DNA from: Lumbricus rubellus
Taxonomy: Eukaryota > Annelida > Clitellata > Crassiclitellata > Lumbricidae
Length of the DNA: 64,000 bases
Reading direction: 5' to 3'
Assembly: GCA_945859605.1 (NCBI GenBank)
Contig: OX243828.1
Span: 22,470,609-22,534,608 of the forward strand
The notes below the pieces were generated by a model. That model had not been told where the DNA came from, did not search any database, and saw only the letters and a program-made list of their open reading frames with translations. Below are positions 1 to 12,360 of this stretch, one piece after another. How positions within the stretch are numbered: the first letter of the stretch is position 1; every line of letters begins with the position of its first letter. The translations under genes were made by a program, and so were the position numbers.

Positions 1-230
1 GATGATGATGATGGTGGCGGTGGCGGTGGCGGTGGCGGTGGCGGTGGCGGTGGCGGTGGCGGTGGCGGTGGCGGTGACGGTGACGATGACGGTGTGGGTG
101 ACGGTGATGGTGATGGTGATGTTGTTGTTGATGATGATGATGATAATGGTGATGGTGGTATGACGATGACGATGATGATGATGACGACGTCGACGACGAC
201 GATGACGACTATGATGATATAAATGATTTG
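1..230. repeat. GGT/GAT-type trinucleotide microsatellite
   Basis: A GGTGGC run grades into GAT/GAC triplets. It lies in the intron just upstream of the first FHL exon visible here. Confidence 0.95.
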
Positions 231-274
231 TTCATCAATGTATTCAAAGTTTTTGTGACTTGTGTTGGCTACAG

Positions 275-461
275 GTGATCAACAAGGGTGGTATTACGTA
301 CAAGAACACACCTTGGCATCGCGAGTGTTTCACCTGCTACGGATGCAATCGTATGCTGACGGGTGAGAAATTCACGAGCCGTGAAGAGAAGCCGTTCTGT
401 TCCGATTGCTTCGCTCAATTCTTCGCCAAGAAATGCTGCCGCTGTGTGCGGCCGATTACAG
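275..461 (+). CDS. FHL penultimate coding exon (LIM end plus next LIM start)
   Basis: Sixty-two codons plus one base. It is phase 0 if the acceptor at 271-274 is used. It holds the WHxxC, CxxC and FCxxC ligands of one LIM domain and the first two cysteines of the last one. Confidence 0.9.
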
Positions 462-1412
462 GTGAATGATTCATTCATTCATTCATTCCGAGTATTTATA
501 TTTATATAGCGCCTCTTCAAGAAGGCCACTCAGAGGCGCTCTCTGCTCTGACCACTTTGATGTTGGATGTCGCTTAACATCCTCATTTAATGTAGGCCAG
601 CGGTTCCCAACCCGTGCCCCGCGGGCCAAAAGTGGCCCGCCAGGCCACAAAAATGGCCCTCATCTCTCAAAGAATTTACAACAAATAATTATATGAAAAA
701 TTGATAATTTGGACAGGATAGAGCACATAGTTATTTTCTGTTCCAAATTATTTTATTCTGATGTCTATTAATAACATCGAACATTCTATTTTGAATCAAT
801 CATATATGCATTTAGATAAATAAATTTAGCCTTGCGACCCGGGCCCCTTAATGTCCTTCAACTAAGAAAAGTGGCCCTCGTGTCCTCCAACTTCGAAAAA
901 GTGGCCCTAAAGTCAAAAAAGGTTGGAAACCACTGATGTAGGCCTATGTATGTGCACTTGTTATAGCGCTCCTACAAGGTCTATTCGGAAACGCTCCAAA
1001 CTACAGCTCCACTGTTTGTTTGATTGGTTGATTGATTGAATGACTGTTTGAGTGATTGATTGATTGATCGATTGATTGATTCATTGATTAATTTGTTGAC
1101 TGCCTGATTGATTGATTTTGATTTATGAATCTATTGATCTGTTGCTCATTCATTCATTGATCGTCTGCTCATTCATTCATTCATTCATTCATTCAGATGT
1201 TCACTTTTCCTTCCCTCTCTTTTTTCACGTTCCGATCGATTGTCTCATTGGTATAATTTACAGGTCTTGGTACGACCAAGTTCATTTCGTTTGACGATCG
1301 TCACTGGCACACGGACTGCTTTCTCTGCTACAAGTGCAGCACGTCCCTGGTCGGCCGTGGTTTCCTCGTCACAGGCCAGGACGTCCTCTGCCCGGACTGC
1401 GGCCGAGCATAA
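275..1412 (+). CDS. FHL/Limpet-type LIM protein, last two coding exons
   Basis: This is the 3' end of a gene for a four-and-a-half-LIM adaptor protein, a zinc-binding scaffold of muscle, cytoskeleton and nucleus. Exon 275-461 follows a TACAG acceptor and reads GGITYKNTPWHRECFTCYGC, then FCSDC, which is the second half of one LIM domain. It continues into CCRCVRPITG, the start of the next. Exon 1264-1412 completes that domain with HWHTDCFLCYKC and LCPDC and stops three codons later at TAA 1410-1412. The donor at 462 (g|gtgaat) and the acceptor at 1263 are both phase 1, so the joined codon is Gly. Order, spacing, the PITG/LG exon junction and the stop right after the last LIM match FHL2 and Limpet. 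Earlier LIM domains lie before the window. A possible polyadenylation signal AATAAA is at 1757-1762. The family assignment is strong; which paralogue is unknown. Confidence 0.93.
490..545 (+). repeat. Dispersed TATATAGCGCC repeat arm
   Basis: One arm of a family seen many times in this window, with core TATAGCGCC, then a TTCAAGA-like stretch, then CTCAGAGGCGCTC. The flanking CATTCATT tetranucleotide repeat (467-487) is a common companion. The complete version of the family is the tRNA-like SINE described at 62101. Confidence 0.7.
598..935. mobile_element. hAT-type MITE, 338 bp, intact 8-bp TSD
   Basis: The ends are imperfect inverted repeats, CAGCGGTTCCCAACCC on the left and CAGTGGTTTCCAACCT on the right when reversed. 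The flanks are a perfect 8-bp duplication, ATGTAGGC at 590-597 and 936-943. TIRs beginning CAG and an 8-bp TSD are hAT hallmarks. It has no coding capacity and sits in the last FHL intron. A relative with its own TSD is at 53921-54292. Confidence 0.9.
946..1000 (+). repeat. Dispersed GTGCACTTGTTATAGCGC repeat arm
   Basis: Another arm of the TATAGCGCC family, immediately beyond the hAT MITE. It is followed by TTGATTGATTGA tetranucleotide repeats to about 1110. Confidence 0.65.
1264..1412 (+). CDS. FHL terminal coding exon (last LIM domain)
   Basis: It begins in phase 1 after TTTACAG and ends in TAA. The second zinc site of the final LIM domain is intact (HWHTDC, CYKC, CPDC). Confidence 0.92.
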
Positions 1413-1794
1413 AAGACCCAGACTCGGTCGACCAACGTGCACGACTCGATCGAAAAGGAAGACGGGGATCGATCATAATTTCACCAACCATCCTCGACGT
1501 TAAGTCTTCATATGCAAGATTTCTAAGACGAGGATCTACACGAAAGGATTATTAAGTTTACCATTATTAAGTTTACCATTATTAAGTTTACCATTTTAAT
1601 ATTATTTTAATGCGTCTGTTGTTAGGTTTAGGATCTTGAGTAATATTAATAAGTGGTTAGGGGTTAATGCGCTATAGCTGTGTCAATGGAAGTAGATTTT
1701 AATTACATTAATGTATCGTCGAAGTCGGTATCTATAACGCTCAGTCAAGAAATTCTAATAAAGTGGAGTCTATTCCGCGTTTCGAGGGGTTTAT

Positions 1795-2055
1795 TTATTT
1801 ATTTATTCATTCATTCATTCATTCATTCATTCATGCATTCAATAATTTCTATTGCGCTTCTTCGAGAGGACTATTCAGAAGCGATCCCGACTCCACCAAA
1901 GCGAAAAGTGCAGTTTTGGGTCGAATAAAAAATACCCCAGACCGTAACAATCCCGAGAAGCAAAAGTAGGCCTATACCTCCTGTGGGAATCCATTCCAGA
2001 CCAGAGGGTCCACCGCGGAAAAAGCTCGATTCTGCATAGTTGCAGTTTTTTAATC
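1795..2055 (+). repeat. Dispersed repeat with TTTATT/CATTCATT head
   Basis: Tetranucleotide repeats lead into a TTGCGCTTCTTCGAGAGG arm and then a conserved body (cccgact...ctgtgggaat...ccgcggaaaaagctcgattctgca). The same order recurs at 33320 and 53500, which shows a longer dispersed family. Confidence 0.7.
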
Positions 2056-2059
2056 ATTC

Positions 2060-3990
2060 AAATCTTTTGATTTAGCAACCAAGAACAACAATTCAAATGA
2101 AATAAAGCATCAAAGAAACGAAGTTTACAAATAATATAATAAAGCAGTAGGCTACTTAAATAATGATGCTAATAGTGCGAAAGCAACCCCTTCTTTGCTT
2201 GCTTATGCCACACAAAAGTTGATGAAAAATCTCCCTATCTCTCTTTTTCTCTCACTATGTCTGTCTGTCTGTCCGTCCGTCTGTCTGTTTCTCTGTCAAT
2301 AGGAAAGGATATTTCTGGCGAATTAATTCCAAAATTTATATTATGAATTGTCGGATGATTTAAGAGCAAAATGTAATAGGCCTATAATAGGCTGCCTATT
2401 TAAAAATAGTTCTCCAGAGCTGTTTGCAATCGCTCGAGATCGTAAAATAGCCATAAGCATAAAGAACAACAACTAGAGTAATAACAATAATAATAACAAG
2501 CAACCGACATAATGAACCTAGCACGTGCCGCTGCTAAACTATAATCTTATCGCGTGCATTGTGCAGTGCATATATGCCTACATTTACGTGGCTTACATTG
2601 TCCAATGTCATGTGCAAAATCAGAGTGTGTCATATTGAAGGCCAACATAACTGTTAACAGAAATATAGGTCTATTTGTTTGCAATCTGAACTATGCCGTC
2701 GTTAACTATGCCATGCACATAATTTATATCAAGGTTGTGTACTAAAAATGGACTAAAAATGGCGCAGGGCAATACGCCAAGTGGTCTCAAATGCAGGCCA
2801 TAGACTGTGTGCAGCATCGGTGGTGATTTTGAGGAACAGATCAACGACCTCATATATATTACTAGACAGAGCTTCCTATGTTGAGCTGCCCAGTGACGTT
2901 CAAACCGAATAAAGAACAAGAGCGTTTTATTTTATGAGCTGTGATTGGTTGAGCTAAAAATAGAATAACCGTCATGAGCTTGTGATTGGTTAAGCTAAAA
3001 TTAGATTAAACGTGCTGAGCTTGTGATTGGTTGAGCTAAAAATAGTAACCATGATTAGAACGTGCTGAGCTTGTGATTGGTTGAGCTAAAAATAGTAACC
3101 ATGATTAGCGATTACGAGAAAGTTCCCAAGGTGCTTCAGCAGAAACCACGTGATCCCACCGGCCTGGAACAGATCAACCATTCATCCGCTATAATTATGT
3201 TCTGTTCTCAGCCAACCTCGATCCGAGGGTCGCTGCATCATGTGCAACGTTCCTCCAACGCTTCCTGTCCTCCGTCAGTTCTATCATTTCTCCCAATTTA
3301 ATCAACTATTATACCATTAGGGCCTACAATTCGCTATGGAACAAAGTGTATATCGCAGCCGTAGATGGATGGATTAATTTGACCCTGTCTTTATCTTTTG
3401 CCGCATGTTAGCCCACGGAGTACGGAAGATTTCAGCAGTGGGGGGGCCAAGATCAGGGCCGTGTTTAACATAGGTCCATTCGGTGCGGTGCACCGAATGC
3501 CCCTGAGCCGTGAGTTTTGTTGCCATTGACCAAATGTCTTAAATTGCGAGTCTCAGTGTTATACTTAAGCCTTTTGTAAAATTAGTAAGTGTAAAAAACA
3601 TTAATTTCACTAAGTTCACCGACGTTGAGTGCTTGCTTATTGACCTGCCACAGCCGACAAACCACGTAGGCTAGAATATTGAACAGCGGATTTTTGAAAA
3701 GTTACTTAGGCCTAATCTTGTATAAGTGCCGAACGGCACTTTGCCCCTGCTATAACACTTTGCACCGACACTCGAAGAACCTTAAAAACGGCCCTGCTCC
3801 CTCACAAACTCACTAATAGGAAGCTGTTACCCATCTTTACAGCTGCTGCCAAGGAACTCTGCTATGAGTGCAAACCTGGGCGCTATATAAAGATACGTCT
3901 TTCTGATGTGTCAAGGTGATGAGCCGATTGAGTGCGTTTTGTGATATCAACGGCGGATGAGAATCAACTGAGATTCGCGATGGCTAAGAC
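2060..3990. other. Gene-free stretch with short repeats
   Basis: No coding exon recognised. It contains a tandem minisatellite (separate entry) and a small palindrome near 3479-3500 (cattcggtgcggtgcaccgaatg). The rest is AT-rich unique DNA. Confidence 0.6.
2932..3115. repeat. About 50-bp minisatellite, four degenerate copies
   Basis: Each copy carries GTGATTGGTTGAGCTAAAAA, so an inverted CCAAT box (ATTGG) is repeated four times. The last two copies are nearly identical. No gene is seen next to it. Confidence 0.85.
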
Positions 3991-3999
3991 AGGCTAACA

Positions 4000-4230
4000 C
4001 ATAGGCGTATGAGGCGGGGGTCTAGAAGGGGCAAATGCCCCCATATTTCGGGCAAGTCTGTTTTTCGGGCAAGCAGACCCGGGAAAATGGTTTAAAAAAA
4101 ACTAGAAATAGTATTTTTCACGAGATTTCAACCCGATGACTATTAAAGGTCCTGAACGTTTTTGTCTGGGAAAAAATAGCACACGAGATTTATTTTTCGG
4201 GCAGAAGTAAAATCTTGGGAATAGGGAGGC
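4000..4230. mobile_element. Truncated CATAGGCGTA-family MITE
   Basis: The left end (cataggcgtatgaggcgggg) and the body (cgggcaagtctgtttttcgggcaagcagacc) match the complete copies at 11959 and 13635. I do not find a right-hand end, so this copy is partial. Confidence 0.7.
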
Positions 4231-5240
4231 GTGAAGTTTCACATTCCCGCACAGATTTCGTCGCTTGTTATATCCGGCAAGAGGACACACGACATTTATC
4301 AATACCGCTTAAAAGGTTGATTCTGGTCGCTTTGAGGTGAATTCGATTAGCCTAACGAGTTTTGCAGTAAGCTTAAATTGCAAAAATAAGCGACAAAAAT
4401 CATCCTCTGCCTTGGACAACTGTTATCTACCTACCTAAATATGTTATTATGTTATTTTAAATTGATGCCGTCACGCCTGGAGTGTCCTCATTTTCTCAAG
4501 AAAACCTTGATGGATAGTCCGGCGGTTTTTCTTCCTAAATATTTTCACCTGTTCCTATAATATCTATATTTGGTGAGCTTGTGAGGGAGGTGCTAGGCGC
4601 TAAGATTTTACCATTTGGCATGACATGTAGCCTACAGAACGAAGATAACTGGATTTATCTAAAGACCTACCGGTTTCAATGGTGATCTAGGTCGCTTTGA
4701 GGTAAGCTCCATTCTCTAATTTTGCCGCAATCATCATCCATGTGACATAAAATGTTCCTAAGTCATGAATTACAATAGGTAACCTATTTAAATTTGCAAT
4801 TTTAAATCGATTCTGACACATCTAAAATTTCGTCACTTTTTCAAGAAAACCTTGATGGTGTTAGTCCAGCGGTTTTTTCTTACGAAACATATGATCTCTT
4901 CTAATAATCGTTATATCAAGTGAGCTTGTGAGGGAGGTATAAGGTATGATATTTCCGCAGAGATTTCGTTTTTTGGTATATCCAGAATGAAGATCTGCGA
5001 CATTTATCGATACCGGTTCCATGTTGATCCGAGTCGCTTTGAGGTTTCTCCTTTCTCGAATTTTGCTGCAATCATCATCCATGTGCCATAAAATGTTCCT
5101 ATAGGTCATGAATTGCAGTAAGTTACCTAACTAAATATGCAATTTTAAATCGATTCTGGCACATATAAAATTTCGTCATTTTTGCAAGAAAACCTTGATG
5201 GTGCTTTTTCCGTGCAATCATTTCACCTGTTCTTATAAGC
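4230..5240. other. AT-rich stretch with diverged internal duplications
   Basis: Three similar blocks near 4320-4500, 4680-4870 and 5030-5215 share ggtcgctttgaggt, catcatccatgtg and aagaaaaccttgatgg. This looks like a decayed tandem duplication. A further block follows at 5550-5700. No gene is recognised. Confidence 0.6.
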
Positions 5241-5244
5241 TCTA

Positions 5245-5513
5245 TTTTGCAGGGCACCCGGGCACAGGGAGGCCAATACAAGCGTTATAAAGACATCCTG
5301 AAAGCCAACCTGAAAAAGTGCAGCATATCGGCTACCGATCTGGAAGGACTAGCGGCAGAGCGCTCGGAATGGCGCGGTACATGCAACGAAGCGACAGAGA
5401 CATTTGAACTCCAAAGGATAGTGCAGCTCAAGCAAAAACGGCAGCGGCGTAAAGCAAAGAAACAATGTGACCAGACTTCACAGTCCAGGACTGGAACTTT
5501 AATCACGACGTGA
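5245..5513 (+). pseudogene. LINE C-terminal ORF fragment
   Basis: The reading frame runs QGTRAQGGQYKRYKDILKAN, then RSEWRGTC, then RQRRKAKK and stops. A GxRxxGGQxKRYKD motif followed by a W-R and a basic tail is typical of the extreme C terminus of LINE polyproteins. No upstream RT is present, so it is a 5'-truncated copy. Confidence 0.7.
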
Positions 5514-6300
5514 GATCCGTCGCATCGACGGCTCAGTCCATCACCATCATAAGCTCTATTTTAGTGAGATTGTGTTGAAGGTGTAAGGTATCTTATTTAC
5601 GCACAGATTTCGTCATTTTATAAGAAGGTACGTTTCAGTTATCCACACCGGTTTCCATGGTGATACGAGTCGCTTTGTGGTCAATTCTATTCTCGAGTTT
5701 CGCTGTTTTCATCAAAGAAAAACGATCGAATCTTTCTTAGTCATTCGCAACAGTTGTCTATAGCAGCACGTATTAAGTTGTTGCTGATATTTCTAGTATA
5801 AAAAAGATAGGTCAATGCGTGCGGGTTTAACCACGGATATGCGGGTGTATCGATGTGTATCCCTACTTTGTTTAGCACGAGTCGGCATCGAGTAGCACGT
5901 CCTGTGTTACGAGTAGCCTAAGGGTTGGATAGTAGAATGCTCTACAACAGATCTCTTAGACTACAGTAACTGCGTATAGCTAGTTCGTGGAAATTAAGTA
6001 ACACGTCAATTCATCGCATATAGCCTACAGCTGCACACATAGAAAGTTAATCAAAAGACAATTAATTATTACTTTTAATTAATATATAGGTTGACGTTTA
6101 GATAGATTAATGAATAAGTCAAACGCTGTAACAAATCCGGAAAAGTTCCCCAATTGAGTAGCTGTGAGTCGCCACACAATAATTACGAGGCGCTAAGAAA
6201 TGGTCGGAACATTCACTATTGCAATGATAGGAACTCTCAATGGGCTAAGAAGAAGAGAGTGTATGTGAAGTTAAACGGTATAAGCAGAATGGTCCATGAT
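5514..6300. other. Gene-free stretch
   Basis: Unique AT-rich DNA. A diverged copy of the 4320-5215 block lies near 5550-5700. I see nothing else of note. Confidence 0.5.
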
Positions 6301-6307
6301 AGAAATA

Positions 6308-6708
6308 GTCGTCTTCTAATTTTAGACGAACCCCAACACCAATGTCTTCTAATTTTAGACGAACCCAACACAAATGTCTTCTAATTTTAGACGAACCCCA
6401 AAACACATGTCTTCTAATTTTAGACGAACCCCAACACAAATGTCTTCTAATTTTAGACGAACCCCAACACAAATGTCTTCTAATTTTAGACGAACCCCAA
6501 CACAAATGTCTTCTAATTTTAGACGAACCCCAACACAAATGTCTTCTAATTTTAGACGAACCCCAACACCAATGTCTTCTAATTTTAGACGAACCCCAAC
6601 ACAAATGTCTTCTAATTTTAGACGAACCCCAACACCAATGCCTTCTAATTTTAGACGAACCCCAACACAAATGGCTTCTAATTTTAGACGAACCCCAACA
6701 CAAACTTC
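6308..6708. repeat. 33-bp minisatellite, 12 copies
   Basis: The unit is about gtcttctaattttagacgaa plus ccccaacacaaat. One unit (around 6345-6377) is a base short. Because 33 is divisible by three, several frames on both strands stay open (repeats SSNFRRTPTQM, CLLILDEPQHK, CWGSSKIRRHL). There is no sign that any is a gene. Confidence 0.95.
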
Positions 6709-6959
6709 AATCATAACTTCTGCTTTCAAATGCAGCCTTGATGAGAATTGACGGTCATATGATCCGGTGTATGTATGGTTATGGTAGGAATGTACGCATG
6801 TATGATTGTATGTATCACTATCATCTGTAACAGTTGAGGAAGTGCATTTCTACTCGATTTAAACCACATGAGAAATCCGTGACTCATATTCATGTAGGTG
6901 ACTGAACCGCATTGCACTTGTGAGCTAATTAAAGGATACTACTCATGTGCTCAGAACAC

Positions 6960-7303
6960 ATACATGCGTTCATTCATTCTTATGTACGTAACATGTAAGC
7001 ATGCATGCCATACATAAATACATGCCTACATACATACATACATGCATGCATGCATACATACATACATACATACATACATGCATACATACATACATACATA
7101 CGTACATACATACATACATACATACATACATACATACATACATACATACATACATACATACATACATACATACATACATACATGCATGCATGCATACATA
7201 CATACATACATACATACATACATACATACATACATACATACATACATACATACATACATACATACATACATACATACATACATACATACATACATACATA
7301 GTA

Positions 7304-7334
<31 letters not shown>

Positions 7335-7400
7335 CATACATACATACATACATACATACATACATACATACATACATACATACATACATACACATATACA

Positions 7401-7434
<34 letters not shown>

Positions 7435-7440
7435 CACAAG
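6960..7440. repeat. (CATA)n tetranucleotide tract, about 420 bp
   Basis: A nearly uninterrupted CATACATA repeat with occasional CATG variants. It makes spurious HTYI/MYVC reading frames on both strands. Confidence 0.97.
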
Positions 7441-8660
7441 CAAACATGCATACATAATTATGTATGTTTTGATGTGCTAATATACAAATATATGCATACA
7501 TTTCATTTATGTATTTGTAAATGTTTGCATGTATAACAAATGTATACGTATTTATGTACTTATGCTTGTACATATGCGTTTATGTATGCAGGCTACGTAT
7601 GTTTGCATGTGTGAATGCATGTAGGCTATGCATTTATGTATGTACAGTACATATGAATGCATTCATGTGTGAAGCTAAATTTATATATTACATCCTTACA
7701 TGTATACATACAGGGGACGTTCTTAAAAAGACAATTTTTGCGGTTGCGTTCCGCAATTCAGGACAGTGTCACAGGGTCATGACAATACCTAGTAGAGAAA
7801 AGTAGCGTATACATTCTAAGTGCGGGTGTTACAACTCCCTACAGTAACTAGATCAGTGATCTTTCTTTTTAAACTTCCCTTTTGCACCCAGAACTCATGA
7901 CACTATTCTGTCATAATGTTTGACCTGTAAATACTCCGATGAATGAGTTGTTTGCGCTAAAAATAGCGCTGGAATTGCCCACAAGAACCGTTAAACTTAG
8001 AAGGGCTTGTGTCATCTTGCGGTACAGGTGGACCGCAATTTCATGGGTTCAAGAGAAAACAAACTAGAAAATAAGAAAACCCTTGTTTTTGTGCGAGATT
8101 TGGACCTCGAGAAGGAAATATTATCATGCATGCGACCGGTTGAAACTGCGTGATCAGAGAGAGAGAGACAGAGAGACAGCTATAGAGAGGCGGAGGGAAG
8201 AGCAGCAGAGACAGAGAGTGAATAAGTGAATGAGAGAGAGAGTGGGGATGGAGGAAGTGAAAGAAAGGGAACACGTTTCCAGTTGTAAGAATTGATAATA
8301 ATCAAACCCTAATTCGGCTCCTTCGCACTTCCAACAGCATCGCCTTGCACGTGCTTAAATTGTCCGCCTTTCCTACCCCTTCAATCTCCTTCTTCCATCC
8401 ATTGCTTCTCCTTAATTTCTTTACTTTTTTCTTCCACGTTTCATTTCCTTCTCTCTTCTTTGCTTGCTCTCGTCCATTTCTCTCATGTCATTTCTTGCAG
8501 CTAGCCTCGCATCATCTGTTTTAATTGAAACATTCACGCTCATTACTCTCTACTGCACCTCCTCTCTGGCTCTCTTTATCTCTCATTTTAGTCGTTAAGG
8601 ACCTGCCCTCTTTTTTAAACTTGCCCTCAGATTCTATATCGTTAGGACTAAAAACCCGGC
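7441..8660. other. Gene-free stretch, CT-rich at its end
   Basis: AT-rich remnants of the CATA tract to about 7710, then unique DNA, then a GA-rich block (8155-8260) and a CT-rich block (8380-8600). The CT-rich block resembles those preceding the other promoter modules of the peptide cluster. Confidence 0.5.
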
Positions 8661-8810
8661 ACAGGTTAAAACTTTAGAATGAACTCGTACGCGTCAGATT
8701 TTGCCATTTCCGAAAGTGTCAAAGTATTAGCCAACGTGGCAGGTTGCATAGTACAAGACCTTGTCGAATCGATCCTCTTATCCCCCCCCCACCCCACTCA
8801 TCACAAACTG

Positions 8811-8820
8811 TTTATAAGAG
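8811..8820 (+). promoter_or_regulatory. TATA-like box of peptide gene A
   Basis: TTTATAAGAG lies about 120 bp before the exon 1 start, inside a conserved block (catcacaaactg before it, atcaactgaagaaga after it) shared with genes B and C. Confidence 0.6.
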
Positions 8821-8938
8821 AGACAAAGGATCAATTGTCTCACTCGCATCAGTGGAGGAAGATCACAAGACCATCGGGATTCAGACGCAGAAGCATCCAC
8901 ATCAACTGAAGAAGACCCTGCTGCTGCTGCTGCTGATA

Positions 8939-9125
8939 ATGATGATGACGGTGCTGCGACTCTTCCTCTTGTTCATTATCGCTGTGTACGCCATCACTAC
9001 TCAGTCGACTCCAGCTGGTGGTGAGGCTCTGCTTGACAGCTGCCATTCTCGCGTAACGTTTAAAGAAGCGTTGCGACGCTACTGTGAGACACACAGAACG
9101 AAGAGGAACGCCAACGAAGAAACTG
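8939..9125 (+). CDS. Peptide gene A exon 1 (signal, first Cys peptide)
   Basis: Three in-frame ATGs follow a CTG run. LRLFLLFIIAVYA is the hydrophobic core of the signal peptide. KR follows the second cysteine by five residues. I chose 8939 because the longer frame upstream runs through the TATA block. Confidence 0.7.
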
Positions 9126-10183
9126 GTAGGACAATATTATTGTACGTGTTGTCATCGTCATGGTCACCATCACCTCCGTCATCATCACTATAGCAACAGC
9201 ACCAATAGCAACACCCATCAAATTTCTATCGGGACACCTCTAACAGATTATACTATTGTTGTACGTCCTTAGGCTAGTGATCAGGAGCGGTCCTGGACCC
9301 AAATCTCGTGGCTAAAGAGAAATTCGAAGTCAAGTGGTGTTGGTGCTAGTCTGCTAGATGCAATCAGAAATATTATGTATGGCCTATCATAACATATCAC
9401 ATTCTATGATCTTTCATAGCACATCGCATCACATCATAATTATGGTCTATAATTTATTATAGTCCATCACATCGCATCATAAAAGGCTAGAAGCCTATCC
9501 TAATAAAACGCATGACATCAAAATTGGTCTATTAAACACATCACATTATATAGCCCATCATATCTCATCACATTAAATGGCCTATCAAACACATCACAAT
9601 AAATATACCATCATAATTAACTCATCACATTATATGGCCTATTATAACTTATCACTTTAAGCGGCGTATCACAACAGCTCATCACATTACATGGCCTATC
9701 AAAACTTGTCACATTACGAGGCCAGGCCAATCATAACTCATCACATTAAATGGCCTATATATTATAACTCATCGCTTTCAATCAATGCATCAAATCACAT
9801 TAAGAGGCCTATATCAACGCATTTGCATACAATGAATTGTTTCATTTGCTTCGATTGAAGAACGAACCATTCCAGAGGAGGCAGCTGCCCCATTTGTCAT
9901 CCCTGACCTTCCGCAATCGCCAAGGACACCAAAAGAACAGAATCAGCAGCAGCAACAGCATGGCACTTTCGTGTTCAATCAACAACCGTCTGGTCCAACA
10001 CAGCACCACCTGAGAAGTGCCACGAGGAATAAAAAAGTTTCGCGCCTCCAAAGGAGTATCCTGTCCAATCTAGTTAAGCAGAGAGCAATCGATTGTTGTT
10101 GTAAAGACTTTGAACGCTGTTTGCGGAACGGTAACTTTACTGGAGTTTACCAAATTCTCTGTACACAAACAGGTTTTCCTTAA
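8939..10183 (+). CDS. Peptide gene A: secreted two-peptide Cys precursor
   Basis: I do not recognise this as a named family. Exon 1 (8939-9125) encodes a signal peptide and a peptide reading CHSRVTFKEALRRYC followed by Lys-Arg. Exon 2 (9861-10183) encodes a short Gln/Pro linker, an RLQR site, and a C-terminal peptide CCCKDFERC...YQILC, stopping six residues after the last Cys. The intron is phase 1 (act g|gtagga; gaag|aa). Paralogues B and C on the same strand share the layout, splice phase, upstream TATA block and, for C, the polyadenylation context (here AATAAA at 10203-10208). Signal, Cys peptide, dibasic site, phase-1 intron in a linker, and terminal Cys peptide also describe insulin/relaxin genes, but the spacing here (CC-x5-C-x13-C) is not canonical. 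Other secreted cysteine peptides are possible. Confidence 0.7.
9240..9830 (+). repeat. Degenerate ATCACAT..GGCCTATCATAAC intronic repeats
   Basis: About twenty diverged units of roughly 25-45 bp. The same kind of repeat is found in the intron of gene C (20575-20800), which supports duplication of the whole gene. Confidence 0.75.
9861..10183 (+). CDS. Peptide gene A exon 2 (linker, C-terminal Cys peptide)
   Basis: It opens ERTIPEEAAAPFVIPDLPQS, passes a short Q5 run and a basic stretch (RNKKVSRLQR), and ends with five cysteines. It lacks the long QLQTETPKQ repeats of B and C, so it may be nearer the ancestral form. Confidence 0.7.
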
Positions 10184-10202
10184 GACTACGATTGAGGTGC
10201 CT

Positions 10203-10208
10203 AATAAA
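10203..10208 (+). terminator. Polyadenylation signal of peptide gene A
   Basis: AATAAA, 20 bp after the stop, in a context (gcctaataaa) repeated after gene C. Confidence 0.7.
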
Positions 10209-10394
10209 TTATCATTGTCCTGCACGAACTTCCGCCAGTGTCATTTGTGTGTAGGCCTATTGTTTTACCTTGTTGGTGTTACAAATGATGTGCTTGTAAT
10301 TAACATTGTCATCATAAATTATGTGTTATTATTAATCTCTATGTGGGAATGATTCATAAAATGAAAGAGCAGAAGCGTCTTTAAATTTTTAAGT

Positions 10395-10995
<601 letters not shown>

Positions 10996-11950
10996 GTATC
11001 TTTTGGGACGCAGACTCTATTTTCATGATGCAGACGCAGAAAATAATATTAATAAGGCGAATGTCTAATTCTTTTCAACGATCAGTTAGGCTAAATGTTA
11101 CTGTTATTTCAATAGAAATAGTTTCAATGATATCCGTAGAAATTAAGATTGACTTTCATATAATAATAATGTACAATTATAATATGTTTAAATATTTGCA
11201 CAGCGAACGTTATTACTGTCTGCACAACTACTGCAATGAATGAGATGAAATATTGCAATGAAGGCATTATTTTGCAAACAATGGGAGACATGAGCAGTTT
11301 AACATTTTGACGTTAAAATTATATAATAATGTCTATTCGTCTTTAATTAACTGATTGTCAATAAACTTATTTCAGTTCATTTGGTTGCCTTTGTTGACTT
11401 AAAAATTACTCAACCCAAAACGCAGAACTTACAAAGGAAACAGTCAGCGATAAAACATTTCTATTTTAAGCAATGACTCTACAAGAGTGGTGCCAAAATC
11501 GATTGTGAAATAAGGATTACAAATGCTGTAATTATTATTTCAATAGCAAATATGTCAAGTGCGACTTCATATAGGCCCACAGACATTACGAAGGAACTCC
11601 AGACCTGAAACAGCACAGGCCAAAAATAAAATATAATGTTTTGTGAGAAAGAGACACAGAGAGGAACATGGGCGGAGTTTGGTTTCCGTTCTTGGGGGGG
11701 CTAACACTAAGCCCGGGCCTTCTTAGGGGGCTTACCCCGAAAAAGGATACCATTTTCATGGTACAAAGTTTAATCTGGGCCTTCTTGGGGGGCTGAGCCA
11801 TCCCCCTTAATAGCCCCTGATAAACTCCGCCCACGGAGAGGAATCAACCTTCTGTTGCAGTTTGGTTGGTGATCTTCTCCCAATGTTGGACCAATCACTG
11901 GAAAGTTTCTCTGCTGAGTTGCGTAAGTTCTGATCGGAGAGTTGACCAGA
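10996..11950. other. Gene-free stretch
   Basis: AT-rich unique DNA. A decayed block at 11660-11835 has an inverted pair, gggcggagtttg and aaactccgccca, which suggests an old MITE of about 165 bp. Confidence 0.5.
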
Positions 11951-11958
11951 CCTAAAGC

Positions 11959-12214
11959 CATAGGCGTAGGAGACGGGGGTCCAGGAGGGAGGCAAATGCC
12001 TTCCAAATTTCGGGCAAGTCTGTTTTTCGGGCAAGCAGAACCAAAATTTGTGGGAAAGGTCGTCTGAATTTTCGAGCAAAAAGTAAGGAAAATTTGTGAA
12101 GATTTTGGCCGGATGACTAAAAAAAGGTCGTCAGAATATTCTGGCAAAATTTTCGGGAACAAAGTTTAATTTTACCTTCCCCTCCATTTCTGAAATGTCC
12201 CCTACGCCTATATG
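11959..12214. mobile_element. CATAGGCGTAGG-family MITE, 256 bp, 8-bp TSD
   Basis: Left end CATAGGCGTAGG and right end CCTACGCCTATATG (two extra bases) form TIRs. A perfect 8-bp duplication, CCTAAAGC, flanks it at 11951-11958 and 12215-12222. There is no coding capacity. TSD length fits hAT, but the terminus starts CAT rather than CAG. Confidence 0.88.
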
Positions 12215-12360
12215 CCTAAAGCATAACTTACACGTAGATCTAAACAGCGTTCTAGACGTAACCACATCCGCAGCCATCTAGCATGAACCAAAATGCGCAA
12301 AATGCATTACTTATTATTTTTATGCTTGCACGCAACACTCAAGAGTAAACAGGACTGAGG

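Noticed and set aside
6300..6710. CRISPR-like array
   Set aside because: The units are contiguous with no unique spacers, and the context is a eukaryotic genome, so it is a minisatellite.
7001..7536. Long HTYI and MYVC reading frames
   Set aside because: They are translations of the CATA/TATG tetranucleotide tract and appear on both strands in every tract of this kind.
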